Origin: Linnemannia elongata
Taxonomy: Eukaryota > Mortierellomycota > Mortierellomycetes > Mortierellales > Mortierellaceae
Direction: 5' to 3'
NCBI GenBank assembly: GCA_036320915.1
Contig: JAXBDG010000025.1
Location: forward strand, 248,001 to 312,000
Length of the DNA stretch: 64,000 nucleotides
The notes under the pieces are model-generated. The model saw nothing but the letters and a program-made list of their open reading frames with translations, searched no databases and was not told the DNA's origin. Numbering within the stretch: position 1 is the first letter of the stretch; every line of letters starts with the position of its first letter. The translations under genes and the position numbers were made by a program. This document shows, piece after piece, positions 1-10,103 of this stretch.

Positions 1-96
1 CTGAGAGGCAGGGTCGAGGCGGTTGCTGCCGCAGGGTCTGAGGGCGATTGTCCTTGCGGCCTGGCCATGGGAGGACAGATAGACCTCTGACTGCAT
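1..96 (-). CDS. 5' end of an unidentified gene running off the left edge
   Basis: On the minus strand an ATG at 96-94 opens a frame of 32 codons with no stop before the window edge, beginning MQSEVYLSSHG. It sits in a good context (TTACAATGC) just downstream, in its own direction, of a long CT-rich leader (about 370-126) and a CAA repeat. That is the same promoter style seen before the recognised genes in this window. A second ATG in another frame (68-66, starting MARPQGQS) is also open to the edge, so the start is not certain. The product cannot be named from 32 residues. Confidence 0.4.
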   Translation of the reverse strand, partial: MQSEVYLSSHGQAARTIALRPCGSNRLDPASQ

Positions 97-770
97 TGTA
101 AGAGAAGTTGTTGTTGTTGTGCTGTTCAGAGGAAGAGGAAGAGGAAGAGAGGTGGGTATTCAATTGACGTAATTGGCGGGTTGGCGGGGAGTGTCGAAGG
201 TGTGTAGGATAGAAGTGAGGGTAGATAAGGGTGCAGGTAAGGGTAGGGGTGTGAGCGAGGAAGTGGTAGATAGAGGAGGGGATATGAGAAGAGAAGAAAT
301 GAGAAGGGACACGACACCATTGACTGAATGAAGGAGCGGGAAAAAAGGAGCTCGAAATTCGATTCCACAGCCACAACGAACAGTTGAAAAGGGACTGCTC
401 TCTTTTCCGTTCAGGCATTCGACTCATTCGAGGCATTCGAGGATTGGATGAGGCGAGAATGAATGAATTTGGGCTTGGGTATTGGGCTTGGCTCAACAGT
501 CGCGATCGACTCTTTCATTCTAAAAAAAAAAACAAAGTAAAAAAATAGAAAAAATGCAGTGGAACACAAAAGGGTAACATGAATACCATGGCGCCTGACT
601 AACATGCCGGTGTAGTTACCGTTCGCTCCCACTGTCAGTATATACCAGTAAAACGGGCGCGCACCATCTGATAACCAACGCTGGCGGATCTTCAGGGGTC
701 AAAAAGGCCTCACAAATACACGCATAACTTTATTTTTTTGTCAACTTGATTCAATTAACTAACACCCAGG
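97..770. promoter_or_regulatory. Upstream region of the leftward gene at 1-96
   Basis: Read leftward this stretch is pyrimidine-rich (GA-rich on the plus strand at 130-330), followed by a CAACAACAACAA leader next to the presumed start codon. No TATA box was identified with confidence. The rest (about 400-770) holds A/T runs and no convincing ORF. Confidence 0.3.
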
Positions 771-2508
771 CATGGATCCTGGAGATGCCCTGTTCAAGCA
801 AATCCCGCGATCTATCTGCTCTTCTCAAATAGACGATGACGGCTACATCCTTCATGACCCTGCAAACAACTCTTTTTTTCTTTCTTGCTTATCAACCAGA
901 ACACGAACATGGACAAATTACACGAATAATGACACCCTAGGCCATCTACGATGTATCAGGGATCAATGGAAAAGAGGGCCATCACTCTCCATCAATCATC
1001 CATCGTGGCCAACCATCACCAACTATTTGAACACGCGTCTTTCTTTCTTTTTTTTTCAGAATTCGTAGCATCCATTATCTTTCTATCTTTGTTTTAGCCT
1101 TTCTTCTCTCCACATACTCCCACGTTCCAAACCTACCATCCTTCTCCCCTCCCGCTGTCGTCAAGAATACCGTCGACGCCTAGCATTGCGCAGATCACCC
1201 CATTGTTAAATAAATGCCAAGAAAGTGTACCGAACGGAATTTTTGATCCAAAGAAAAGTATAGGGCTCCATCGGCTATTTTCTCGCAATTAACTGTTGCC
1301 TTCTTCAAAGCGAAGATATGCATATGCCCTTAAAACAAACGCAAGAAGCATGACGATGTCCAACCGGACAATGGATGAATCTAAACAGCAATGGAATCGA
1401 AGCGCCCGTTCATTTTGCTTGAATTTGGTGGATCCTGCAGGCTCTTACACCGGATCCGCCCTTTGGGGTGAAGAAAAAACAATGCAACGCAAGAGTCTAA
1501 CCCTTGACAAACTTGTCAAACCTATCTAGTAATACAGCTCAACTGACTCACGCCTTATTATTGTATGACGCGTTCTTTTAGCTTCTGTACATGTTATAGG
1601 CGATGAAAAACTGGCAGCAGCAAGTCGTCCAACCTTTTCTTAATGGATATTGATCTCGGACGACAAGAATGTATTGGAAACTGTTTTCTGAGAGAAGCAT
1701 TCATGACATGGTCAAAGCCAAGCAAAGTAAGTAACCAAGGATAGGTGGTTGGTTTCAGTTGTTGTCTGACTTTCGGGGTGTGAGTTTTTTTGGAAGCCAA
1801 CTGCAGCTCGTGCCACCTCAACTCTGTCTTGCCTCATGTCCTTTCCTTTCAAAACCGGTCGGTAAACTCGCTAACAATGCAAATGACGTATTGCTGCCTG
1901 TTCGTTATTTATGTTCACAGCCCAGGAATGAGGATAGAAAAGAGAAAGAGGAGGAAGGCGCCATACCCATCAACAAGGAGAACAAGGCCATGAATGAGCC
2001 TCTCTCTATCACCACGAAGGAGGAGAAGAAGGTCGAGAAGGATGTGGAGAGGGAGGGTGAGGGCGGCAAAAAAAAAAAAAAAAAAAAAAAAATGGAAACG
2101 CCAGCGGCAACTTGTTTTTAAAAGCACAGGATTTTCATACGCAGCAAAACTAGTCTCTTTGCAATTTCGAATCTACTTTCTCAATAGCCTTTTACTAGTC
2201 CTGTGCCATCAAAGTGAAAATTAAAATAGGTGTCTCGAGGTGACCGCACACTGACCAAAACATAAAATTGTATGACTTGAGAAAAAGGTGCATGCTAATA
2301 ACATGTCTTTCTATTTGTATAGCCACATTCCTCCTCTCAACGGTAGATTTTTCTTGTCTCTTAGAGGTGAAACGCGCGAAAGAGAAAAAGAAGATGCACC
2401 TAATCTTTTCGTACTGCCAGTTGGACATTCATCACTCTGCAATTTAGTCAAGGACAATACCATAAATACCATAAAATGAAAGAACAGGATGCGTACAACG
2501 CACGCCGT
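771..2508. other. Intergenic stretch without a convincing gene
   Basis: Short plus-strand ORFs occur at 772-1068 (98 codons) and 1296-1529 (77 codons), but neither shows a recognisable motif. The first is preceded by a CTAAC plus CCCAG pattern that could be an intron end. At 1921-2092 a Lys/Glu-rich frame follows a possible acceptor (TTCACAG at 1919-1920) and runs into 25 consecutive A bases (2068-2092). This may be a partial retrocopy or simple low-complexity sequence. I cannot support a product for any of these. Confidence 0.35.
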
Positions 2509-5227
2509 GTTTTTTTTTCCTCTTTTTGGCGAATAGCTTCCTACTCTCGTGAGGCCTTTAATTTTTCTTGTACATTTTTACTTCTGACAAACAGCCAAAG
2601 GGAGGCATTTGATTGTAAGAGGGGACTACATAAGAAACTCTTCAGTGCACCATCCGCCAGTCACAGTCCGGTCTGGAACCTGACTCTGCGCAACAATTGT
2701 CGCTGCTCTTCACAGCAATAACGGAAGAAAATAAAACTAGATGCGAATGAAGAGGATTCTTCCCATCCTCTCCATTAATGATAACTTTCTCCTTCCCAAC
2801 AAGCTCTCCAACAGCCGTTCATCAGCTGCGCGTGGTTCCTTGGTCGCTCCAGGGCAGATCCGATCCTCATGTGTGGCTAGCGAAGCGCCACACAGGCAGA
2901 AACCATCAAGCGTGATGTAACCTTATCCTTGACTCCAGTCGCCACGGGGGCCTGTGTATTTTGATGTTTTGTCCTTTACAGAGATGCCCTGGGTCTGCTC
3001 CCACGCGATCGTCGCGGAGCATCGGGGTTTCCAGATCCGCTCTGAGGCCTGCGTCTCCAGATAGCAAACAAATTTGTGGAGGACCGTCTTGGCGATGGAC
3101 TGTGGGGTTCTGAAGACCGCGCACCATTCGGTCAACATGCTCTTGGGGGTGATGCCGCGGAGTAAGTCCGATACGTTCCATTTGGGGTTCTCATCGCGGT
3201 CGGGAGCAGGACTACCGCTGTGCACGGCTCGAGCTCCACCGATAGAGGAGAATCCTTTCACATGATCCGCATCTCGGGGGACCGCCAGTATACGGGTACT
3301 GGCCTCGGGGATAGACGACCGTTATCCACCGCGCGTCTGTGTTCTCGATTCCTGGCTGCATTGTAGCTGTTTGTCGCCTGTACACCCCACTCGTCGATCT
3401 TGCCCATAGCCTCCTTCCAGATCGTAGTGGTAGTTTCAGCTGCCGAGGCACAGTTCCAGACATGTTCGTTATCCTCCTTCTCGAGTTCGCATCGTCGGCA
3501 AAGGCATGTTGGGTACAGATTGGGCTTGCGGGCCTGCATGGAGTTCAGGGTGGGCAACATTCCATGCAGCTTTTTGATGTGGTGTGTCCGTTGATGGGAG
3601 TCTTTGCTGTTGCTGTAAAAGGTGAAGACTGCTCGCCTGTCGTGAACATGAGCCAAGGTCGAGGTCCACTCCACGTCGTCAATGTCAGGGATCGCCCTCT
3701 TCACCCGTCTCTGCGACATCCAGGCCTGGTGGTGACGGATTGTCGTTTGTTGTTTGAGGAGCTGTCGTAGATCGATTTCAACAAGCTCGCCGTAGCACTG
3801 TGCAAAGCTCGTGATGTCCGTCTGCTGCGTGAGATCCGCCGTCAAGGGTACCGTAACGCTCTGTGCTGCCGCCTTTGCCGCCTGGTCCGCCAGCTCGTTA
3901 CCGTGATTGTTATTATGTCCCTTAATCCATACCACCTCAACCCCACCTGGCCGAGATTCCACAACCTGCCATAGCACCGCCCAAATACCCGCATATGTGC
4001 TCCTGAATCGTTTCCTCGGTAAGGCATCCCGACGATTCTTCACTAGACGTTGATACTTCTCCACCACCGACTCGTTGTCTAATTTGACCACAATGTCCTG
4101 TTCCGGAGGTGCTGACACGACTGCAACTAGAAGTCCCATGAGCTCAGACTTGGCCGAGGACGCATGACCGTCCGTTCGTCCTTGTACTGTTAGGGGACTG
4201 TCCTGAGTGAGGTCCACTACTCCAAAAGCCAGTGACACTTCCGATGTTCCTGAATTCAGAAGAGATCCGTCAGAGTATATAACTCGAGGGGTGGAGTTGT
4301 TAACTATTGTGTCCTGGATCGCGCGTATGGACGCCGCCTCTGTTGGGGATAGGCAAAGTGGGCCGATCTGTGTGGTGAGAGGTCTTGCTATCAACGGTGG
4401 CTGAACATGATGGTATTCTTGCAAAGGAAAACTGACACTTGCATCGAAGGCGGGTTTACGACGTGGTGTCGTCTCCTTGGGGCGAGACCGTATCTCCTTT
4501 AAGCGAGAGGTAACTAGTTGGTGCTGTTGACGGAGCTGCAGTGCCATGGCTCGAAGTGATTCCCGCAGAGAGTCCTCTGCTTTCCTGACAAGTCTGGTCT
4601 CTAGATCCGCTCGAAGAGAAGCCAGGCGATGAAGACGGTATTCGTTGATGACCTCAGTGGCCTGACGACGTATCCTAAGGGCAGCGGTCTTGAGACGACT
4701 TGAGAGAGACTTGATGCGGGCGGCTGCATTGACGGCCTGTGTGTCGAGTGTTGACAGCGCGATGACCAAGTTTTGGGGGCTCTTGGCAAGTTGTTTCCGG
4801 TATTGAGTTTTGAGCGCGGCAAACTTTTTGTTCTCGGTCGCTTGTTTTTTCCTGGTCTCGCTGGCGATGCGTAGGATCTCGGCATTGTATTCGGCCGCAG
4901 GACGTAGGAGCCGATTTCTGCAAACCTCGTCTAAGTTGTCGACTGCCCTCTCAAAGATAGTGTCGGTTGAATTGGACGTGAGAGGTGGAGGAGTGATGGG
5001 AGTGTGGGTAAGTGCTGGAGTGTTGGGAGGAGTATCTGTTAGGAAGAGGGGGGATGAAGGTCGACTCGGCGAGGCAGATGGTGAAGGGCTCGAGACTGGG
5101 ATGGAGACGAGAACAGGCGAGAGGAGCGGCGACTGAGCGAGACTCGAGACGGGAGCAGGAAAGGGAAGGCCCCAGGGCCCCAGGGGGGTTTTTTTTTGTT
5201 TGCGATTTGCCTCAAGGCCCCAGGGGC
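2509..5227 (-). mobile_element. LINE-like retroelement copy 1 (leftward, damaged)
   Basis: Copy 1 reads leftward. Its left (3') end has a T-rich run at 2509-2527 that would be the poly(A) tail, followed by a 3' UTR (about 2590-2737) that aligns by eye with the 3' UTR of copy 2 at 5290-5434. Both carry a GGAGGCATT block and a GCGCAACAAT block in the same order. Its right part ends in two successive units made of GGCCCCAGGGG, a T run and GTTTGCGATTT (5170-5210 and 5215-5270). The second T run is also the likely tail of copy 2, so copy 2 may have inserted into or beside copy 1. The coding part is described separately. Boundaries are approximate. Confidence 0.6.
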
Positions 5228-5285
5228 TTTTTTTCTTTTTTTTTTTTTTTTTTTTTTGTTTGCGATTTATTTCTCTAGTTAACAA
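2738..5285 (-). pseudogene. Retroelement ORF with coiled coil and RNase H, frameshifted at its C-terminus
   Basis: A 675-codon leftward frame (5285-3258) has a Pro/Ser-rich start, a basic coiled-coil-like region (about residues 110-275) and an RNase H domain (about 335-475). The RNase H acidic residues are visible as YSDGS (D339), KSELMG (E381), LDNES (D403) and NELADQ (D467), with a KGHNNNHGNE stretch before the last. After it come a conserved CRRCELEKEDNEH cysteine/histidine block and a C-terminal tail. No reverse-transcriptase domain is visible. The frame ends early near 3258. The homologous tail continues in another frame (3261-2923), hits a TAA where copy 2 has a sense codon (GDWSQ-stop versus GDWSNGYGY), and resumes to about 2738. 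So this copy carries at least one frameshift and one nonsense change. The lysine-rich first 20 residues come from the T run and are probably not native. Family knowledge: this RNase H and Cys/His layout is typical of the C-terminal part of fungal non-LTR retrotransposons. Confidence 0.7.
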
Positions 5286-5434
5286 CTCCAGGAGGCATTC
5301 AAAGGAATAAAAAGGGCACTATCAAATGAACTCTCCCAGTAGCCATAGACCTAGTCGCTGTCCCTGAGTCCAAAGCTCGGCAGGCTCAGCGCAACAATCA
5401 CTCGCCTTCTCAGGCTGGGACGGAAGGAAATAAA

Positions 5435-6397
5435 CTACTCGCACACCCTCATGAAGGGGATCCTCCCCATCCTCTCCATCAACGACAACCGCCTCCTTCC
5501 TAATTGACTCTCTAACAAACGTGCATCTGCAGCGATGGGATCCAAAGACGGGCCCGGACAATGCCCATCCTCATGTGCGGCTAGCGAAGCGCCGCAGGGA
5601 CAAAAACCAGCTCGGGTGATATAGCCATAACCGTTGCTCCAATCTCCTCGAGGGCCAGTGTACTTGGATGTCTTGTCTTTGGTAGTGATGCCTTGCGCCT
5701 GCTCCCATGCAATCGTCTCCGAACACCGAGGTTTCCAGATCAGCTCCGAGGCCTGTGCCTCCAAGTAGCCAACAAACTTGTGCAGGACCGTCTGTGCACT
5801 CGACTTTGGGGACCGGAAGACTGACGACCACTCAGACAGCATGCTCTTGGGGGTGATGCCTCGCAGTAGGTCCGAGACGTGCCACTTTGGATCCAGGTCG
5901 CGATCGGGGACCGGCAGGCCCCGATAAACCGATTGAGCGCCGCCGATAGAAGAAAATCCACGGACATGTTCCTCATCCGATGGACAGCGCCAAGGAACTG
6001 GCACTGGGGGCGGTACTTGACGACCACTCGCCTCTGCTCTCTCGTGCTCTCGCCTCTTGGCCGCGTTGTAACTGTCTGTTGCCTTGATGCCCCACTCATC
6101 GATCTTGTCCATGGCCTCCCTCCAGATAGCGGTAGTAGTCTCTCTCTTTGCTGGGCAAGTCCACAAGTGCTCATTGTCCTCTTCCTCCTCCATGCAGACT
6201 CGGCAGATACAGTCAAGGTATAGATCTGGGTGGCGCGCCATCATTGAGTTCCTGGTTGGTAGCATACCATCAAGTTTCTTGATGTGGTGGGACCGTTGGC
6301 GGGTATCCCTGCTGTTACTGTAGAAAGTGAAGACAGCCCGTCTTTCATGTACAAAGGCCAGGGTTGAGCGCCACTCGACATCGTCCAGATGGGGTAC
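5435..6397 (-). pseudogene. C-terminal retroelement ORF of copy 2
   Basis: A 276-codon leftward frame (6265-5435), with homologous sequence continuing upstream to 6397, matches the C-terminal third of the copy 1 ORF. It has the DDVEW segment, the Cys/His block (CICRVCMEEEEDNEH), the GFSSIGGA segment, a WKPRCSETIAWEQ segment and the tail GRRRLSLMERMGRI. It preserves the tail without the frameshift and stop seen in copy 1, and so serves as the reference for those breaks. No RNase H or reverse transcriptase is present in this copy. An ATG at 6265 exists, but the true upstream part is cut by the copy 3 insertion, so I treat it as a fragment. Confidence 0.7.
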
Positions 6398-6410
6398 CAG
6401 AGTGTTTTCC

Positions 6411-7539
6411 TTTTTTTTTTTTTTTTTTTGAACTGCAATTCTGTCAACTTTAATGCTAACAGCTACTGATGCTGAGGTGCCAAAGGCACCGAAACATCAG
6501 TCTATCTCTCTAGCCAACAGCCCATGAAGCTCGTTCAACTAATAAAGGGAACTATGTAATGAACTCATCCATGCGGTCATACTGCTAGTCACTGTCCCTG
6601 AGTCCAAAGCTCGGCAGGCTCAGTGCGACAATCGCGTACCCTCTCGGGAAGGGACGGCCGAAGATACAAGGCTATCTATCCAGTTGTTGCTTGTCCTTCA
6701 CTAACGGACCCTCTCACTTCTCCATCTCATCTTCACTCCTTCTCCGCCTTGAACAACCGGGAGATAAGCCAAGTACCTCCGACCGCCACCAAATGTGTTT
6801 TTTCATCCTTGCACTTGCGTGCGTGCGTGACAAAAATATAAATTTTTGGTCATGCGTCTCCAGGAGAAGAGGGAGACTAGCGCAAAGGGGGTTTTTTTGC
6901 CATTAGCGCTTGCGCACCTGTGAAGGAGGAAACAAGTTTCTTCCCACACACCTCCAAGGCAAAGAGGCTGGGACTTGGCACCATGCACCCATTCGGGAAG
7001 CTAGTTGTCTTGGTGCCAGAGACGGTTTCTAAGACGCGGATACCGCTGAATACTTATGTCCCAAGGCAGTCCCCACTTGAACCTCATAAGCAAAGGCCTG
7101 TCCATGCACTCCCGTGCTGCGCGAGGGTAGTCGTTCCTCGCACCGACCTGGACAGAGGGGGCGGTTGTTGTTTCCGTCAAAAACCATGGCGTCTCTCCTT
7201 GTGGGGGGACCAAGGACCTCTCGCCAAGAGGGTTGAATGACAGCCGGCCAACTCCATTCGGAAGCCATTCTGTGCGGCAATGGGGGACCCTTTCTCTCTC
7301 TCATCTCGCTCCATGGACCGAAACGATGACCTTGTAACACTCGCCTTGAAACTTCCAAGCTCTCCTTGCATCTTGACGACCCGGGGTGGTAGGCACCTTG
7401 GCAATGCTGGCGCCAATTGTGGTTCCTGCTCAAGGGCCTTGTCGGTATGATGGTTGGCTGGATGGATAGCCCCGACGTAGGGATGGAGGTCGGTGTGACT
7501 GCTCTTGCAGACGAAAAGAGGGAATTGGGAAAGAAAGGT
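6411..7539 (-). mobile_element. LINE-like copy 3 nested in copy 2, with 13-bp target duplication
   Basis: The insertion is bounded by a perfect direct repeat CAGAGTGTTTTCC at 6398-6410 and 7540-7552. Directly after the left repeat is a 19-base T run (6411-6429), the poly(A) tail of a leftward element. The sequence at about 6540-6650 repeats the 3' UTR of copy 2 (shared block GTCCCTGAGTCCAAAGC, here and at 5363), so the family is the same. Removing the insertion and one repeat restores the copy 2 frame across the junction. The right part (7000-7539) has two overlapping leftward frames of about 130-160 codons without a recognised domain. The perfect target duplication suggests a recent insertion. 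Confidence 0.75.
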
Positions 7540-7623
7540 CAGAGTGTTTTCCTGGTCCTGCACCATGTGCTGAGGCCCCGGGCCCCCGAGGTTTTTTTTT
7601 TTTGCAGTATATGTTAGACATAG

Positions 7624-7655
7624 ATTTGTGCCTACTAATAAAATAAGGCACAAAT
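7624..7655. repeat. Hairpin upstream of tRNA-Thr
   Basis: ATTTGTGCCT (7624-7633) and AGGCACAAAT (7646-7655) are perfect inverted repeats of 10 bp with a 12-base AT-rich loop. The hairpin lies 23 bases before the tRNA gene. It may be a remnant of a mobile element end. No function is assigned. Confidence 0.6.
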
Positions 7656-7678
7656 GATTCCGTTTTCATCAGCCAATT

Positions 7679-7750
7679 GCCCGCTTAGCTCATTGGTAGA
7701 GCGTCTGCCTAGTAAGCAGAAGGTAGCAGGTTCGATCCCTGCAGTGGGCA
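7679..7750 (+). tRNA. tRNA-Thr (anticodon AGT)
   Basis: A complete cloverleaf of 72 bases can be drawn. The acceptor stem GCCCGCT pairs with AGTGGGC, with one G-T pair and discriminator A. The D arm is GCTC/GAGC with GG in the loop. The anticodon stem TCTGC/GCAGA closes the loop CTAGTAA with anticodon AGT. There is a five-base variable loop, and a T arm GCAGG/CCTGC with loop TTCGATC. There is no intron, and CCA is not encoded, as expected in eukaryotes. The internal A box lies at the D arm and the B box is GGTTCGATCCC. A TTTT Pol III stop follows at about 7755. Transposable elements lie within 100 bp on both sides. Confidence 0.97.
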
Positions 7751-7844
7751 CTTAATTTTATTCCCTATTCCTCACTTCTTTTTTCACTTTGCTTGACAGC
7801 CCCATATACCCGCCTAATTGGCAGTTGTCGCGTTATGGAATCTA

Positions 7845-8240
7845 CTTGGCAGCCCGGGTTGCTCGAATTATTCGACAACCCCCGTACTAAGTCCATGCAA
7901 CTCACTTTTTTGTTTTTTTTACACAGCACCTTGTTTCAATATCACAAGCTCGTTACTGATGTGTTCAATTCGTTGCCCTGCTTCCTGTGGTTCAATTCAT
8001 GGAGTTCGTGTCCCATATCGTCATTACCACGGCTTGTCAGTGGCTAAAAAGTAATAATTTCAGCCAAAACGCTTCAATGATCTACTCTGAGGGTGCGCAA
8101 ATGATGCGAGCGAAGGGAAGCAAGCTGTCTCCATGAGTTTGGCCTCTCCTCTCCACGTTTTCGTCTTGAAAACAAAAAAAGTGAGATACATGGACTTAGT
8201 ACGAAGTTGTCGAATAATTCGAGCAACCCGGGTTGTCAAA
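7845..8240. mobile_element. MITE with about 70-bp terminal inverted repeats and TA duplication
   Basis: The left end (about 7845-7916) and right end (about 8170-8240) are long, nearly perfect inverted repeats. They share the blocks CCCGGGTTGCTCGAATTA, TTCGACAAC, CGTACTAAGTCCATG and CTCACTTTTTT. Differences are few (for example CTTGGCAG against TTTGACAA at the tips). Both ends are flanked by TA (7843-7844 and 8241-8242), the usual target duplication of Tc1/mariner-type insertion. The roughly 250-bp core has no ORF, so the element is non-autonomous. It lies between tRNA-Thr and the fluoride exporter gene and could contribute to the promoter of the latter. Confidence 0.82.
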
Positions 8241-8544
8241 TAGGTTAACCCTTGCTTTTTATTTTCCACTTATCATCATCTTACATACCTATGCTGTCGT
8301 TCCTGACTACGAGCGGAGGCGCTGTCGGCTTTAGGACGTGGACCCTGGCGGACCAGACCGCGATGACAATTCAGGTGTCTTTTGGGTCTGGTTGTAACGG
8401 CTGCCGCTGTCTTTAAGGGCTGCATCTCCTGCACCGGCAAAACCCAAATCAATTCCCTCAACCCCTCACCCTTACGCCCTTACTCAGGATCAAGTCATGT
8501 CAACTGCCTTCTTGAAACCATTCTTGCCATGACCCACTCTTGCC

Positions 8545-10103
8545 ATGACCCACTCGCCATCGACATCAAACACAAACGCCATAGTCATCAATAACAATAG
8601 CAACACCTCTAACAATACCCTCCTCGCCAACTTGGCTGCAACCAATGTCAGCACCAATGTCAAAGACAGCACTATTGCCATGGAGCTAACAGACGTCAAC
8701 CAGGAAGACCCCAACCCATTAATGATCGATGAAGGCGCAGAGTTACCTCCACCTCTGGAAACACAGACGGCCAACACCATCGACACCGTCAATACTCTAG
8801 TCAATGCTCCTCCTCTTCCAACACGAGCCCGAATCCTGTTGCCGTCCATCATCATCCCATTCTCTATCATGGGACTTTTAATCCGCCTGGGTCTTGTCTC
8901 GATCGAAACCTTTGCCGGACAACAGGTTTTTGCTCTGGCATGGCCTCAGTTCATCGGGTGTCTTCTCATGGGATTGTTTGTTTCAACCAGAGGATGGATT
9001 GATGGCGGTTTGGTTCTACCAAGTAGCGCTTCAAAGGGCCATTGGATCGGAGCGTTTGTCTACATTGGACTCTCCTCGGGACTGTGTGGCTCGATTACTA
9101 CCTTTTCTTCGTGGAACCTGGCACTCTTCAACGAACTCATCAACACCGCAAACGTCTCCCGGCACCCGCTCCAGAATGTAAGCCTGAGTGTCCATTGGTG
9201 AAGATCAAAGCCGATACTCAACTTTTTCTAATTCCACTTTGAACGACTTCCATCGTTATTAGATTCTATCCGCGCTTACAGAGCTCGTTGCCACACTGGC
9301 ATTATCTATTTCAGGACTGCAACTTGGATCTCATCTTGGCGAAGCTCTTCTGCAGCTGGCAACAAACTGGGGACTTGGCTCTCGTAGACGTTCCCATGCA
9401 TTATCATCACCAATCACGGCATCTCAGCCATCATCGATTCTTGATATAGCACCAGCATTGACCCCGCCATCCCCTCCAGTCCCACCAAATCGCTGGACGA
9501 TCTTAGATATCGTGATTGTATCAGCAGCTATCATACTATGGACTGGTGTGATATGTGCGGCCATCTTGGTCCCTAGGGAATCTCGTCTGTCGTGGCGACA
9601 TATTGTTCTGGCATGCTGCTTTGCTCCCGCTGGAGCCATTTTGCGGTGGTATCTCTCAAGGTTTAACTCTCGATCGAAGCTGTTTCCTCTTGGTACATTT
9701 GCAGCTAATCTTGGAGGATCAATTATCCTGGCTGCCATCGTTTGTCTCCAACATACTTCGGCTGCTGGAGGAAAGTCTACACTAATTTGTCATGTACTAA
9801 GTGGACTTCAAGACGGCTTTTGTGGTAGGTCATAAAGAAGTCCTCCATATTTTAGTGCTATGCACTTTGCTGATATTTACTAATTGTTAAGTTCTGTTAA
9901 TCAATATCGTAATTCATGAATGATTAGGTTGTTTGACCACAATCTCCACTTTTGCATTGGAGATCAAGTCATTACCAAGGAGGGCTTCGTATGTGTATGG
10001 AGTGGTCTCCGTGGTCGTTACCCAAGTGTTCATGCTGTTGATAGTGGGATCATATATGTGGACACGCAATTCTGACGACTATGTTATGGCCTGCACTTCT
10101 TGA
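8545..10103 (+). CDS. FEX1: Fluoride exporter FEX (CrcB-like, two-domain)
   Basis: Three exons (8545-9177, 9263-9824, 9928-10103) give a 456-residue membrane protein. A polar Asn/Thr-rich N-terminal tail of about 100 residues precedes two homologous CrcB-type halves. Each half has the family signature in its third helix: GLCGSITTFSSW in the first half and GFCGCLTTIST in the second, the latter split by the last intron. Helical segments include LPSIIIPFSIMGLLIRLG, ALTELVATLALSIS and ILDIVIVSAAIILW. Family knowledge: fungal FEX proteins are plasma-membrane fluoride channels that expel F-, with an inverted-topology fused pair of domains. The halves here are joined by a Ser/Pro-rich linker. The second signature (CLTTIST) is more diverged, as is normal for the two non-equivalent pores. 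Introns are 85 and 103 bp, with GTAAGC and GTAGGT donors. The start at 8545 keeps the longest frame. An out-of-frame ATG at 8529 lies in a short tandem duplication just upstream. The downstream neighbour is unrelated. Confidence 0.92.

Larger units (their letters stand above)
5228..7603 (-). mobile_element. LINE-like retroelement copy 2 (internally deleted, interrupted by copy 3)
   Basis: This leftward copy has a T-rich tail at 5228-5257, a 3' UTR at about 5290-5434 and an ORF end at 5435. Its coding sequence runs up to 6397, is interrupted by copy 3 with its target duplication, and resumes in the same frame at 7553-7590. It ends in GGCCCCGGGCCCCC followed by 12 T bases (7592-7603), matching the GGCCCC plus T-run units at the right end of copy 1. 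Compared with copy 1 it lacks the coiled-coil and RNase H region: the sequence jumps from the right-end unit to the segment just before the DDVEW motif. It is therefore a short deletion derivative of the same family. Confidence 0.6.
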
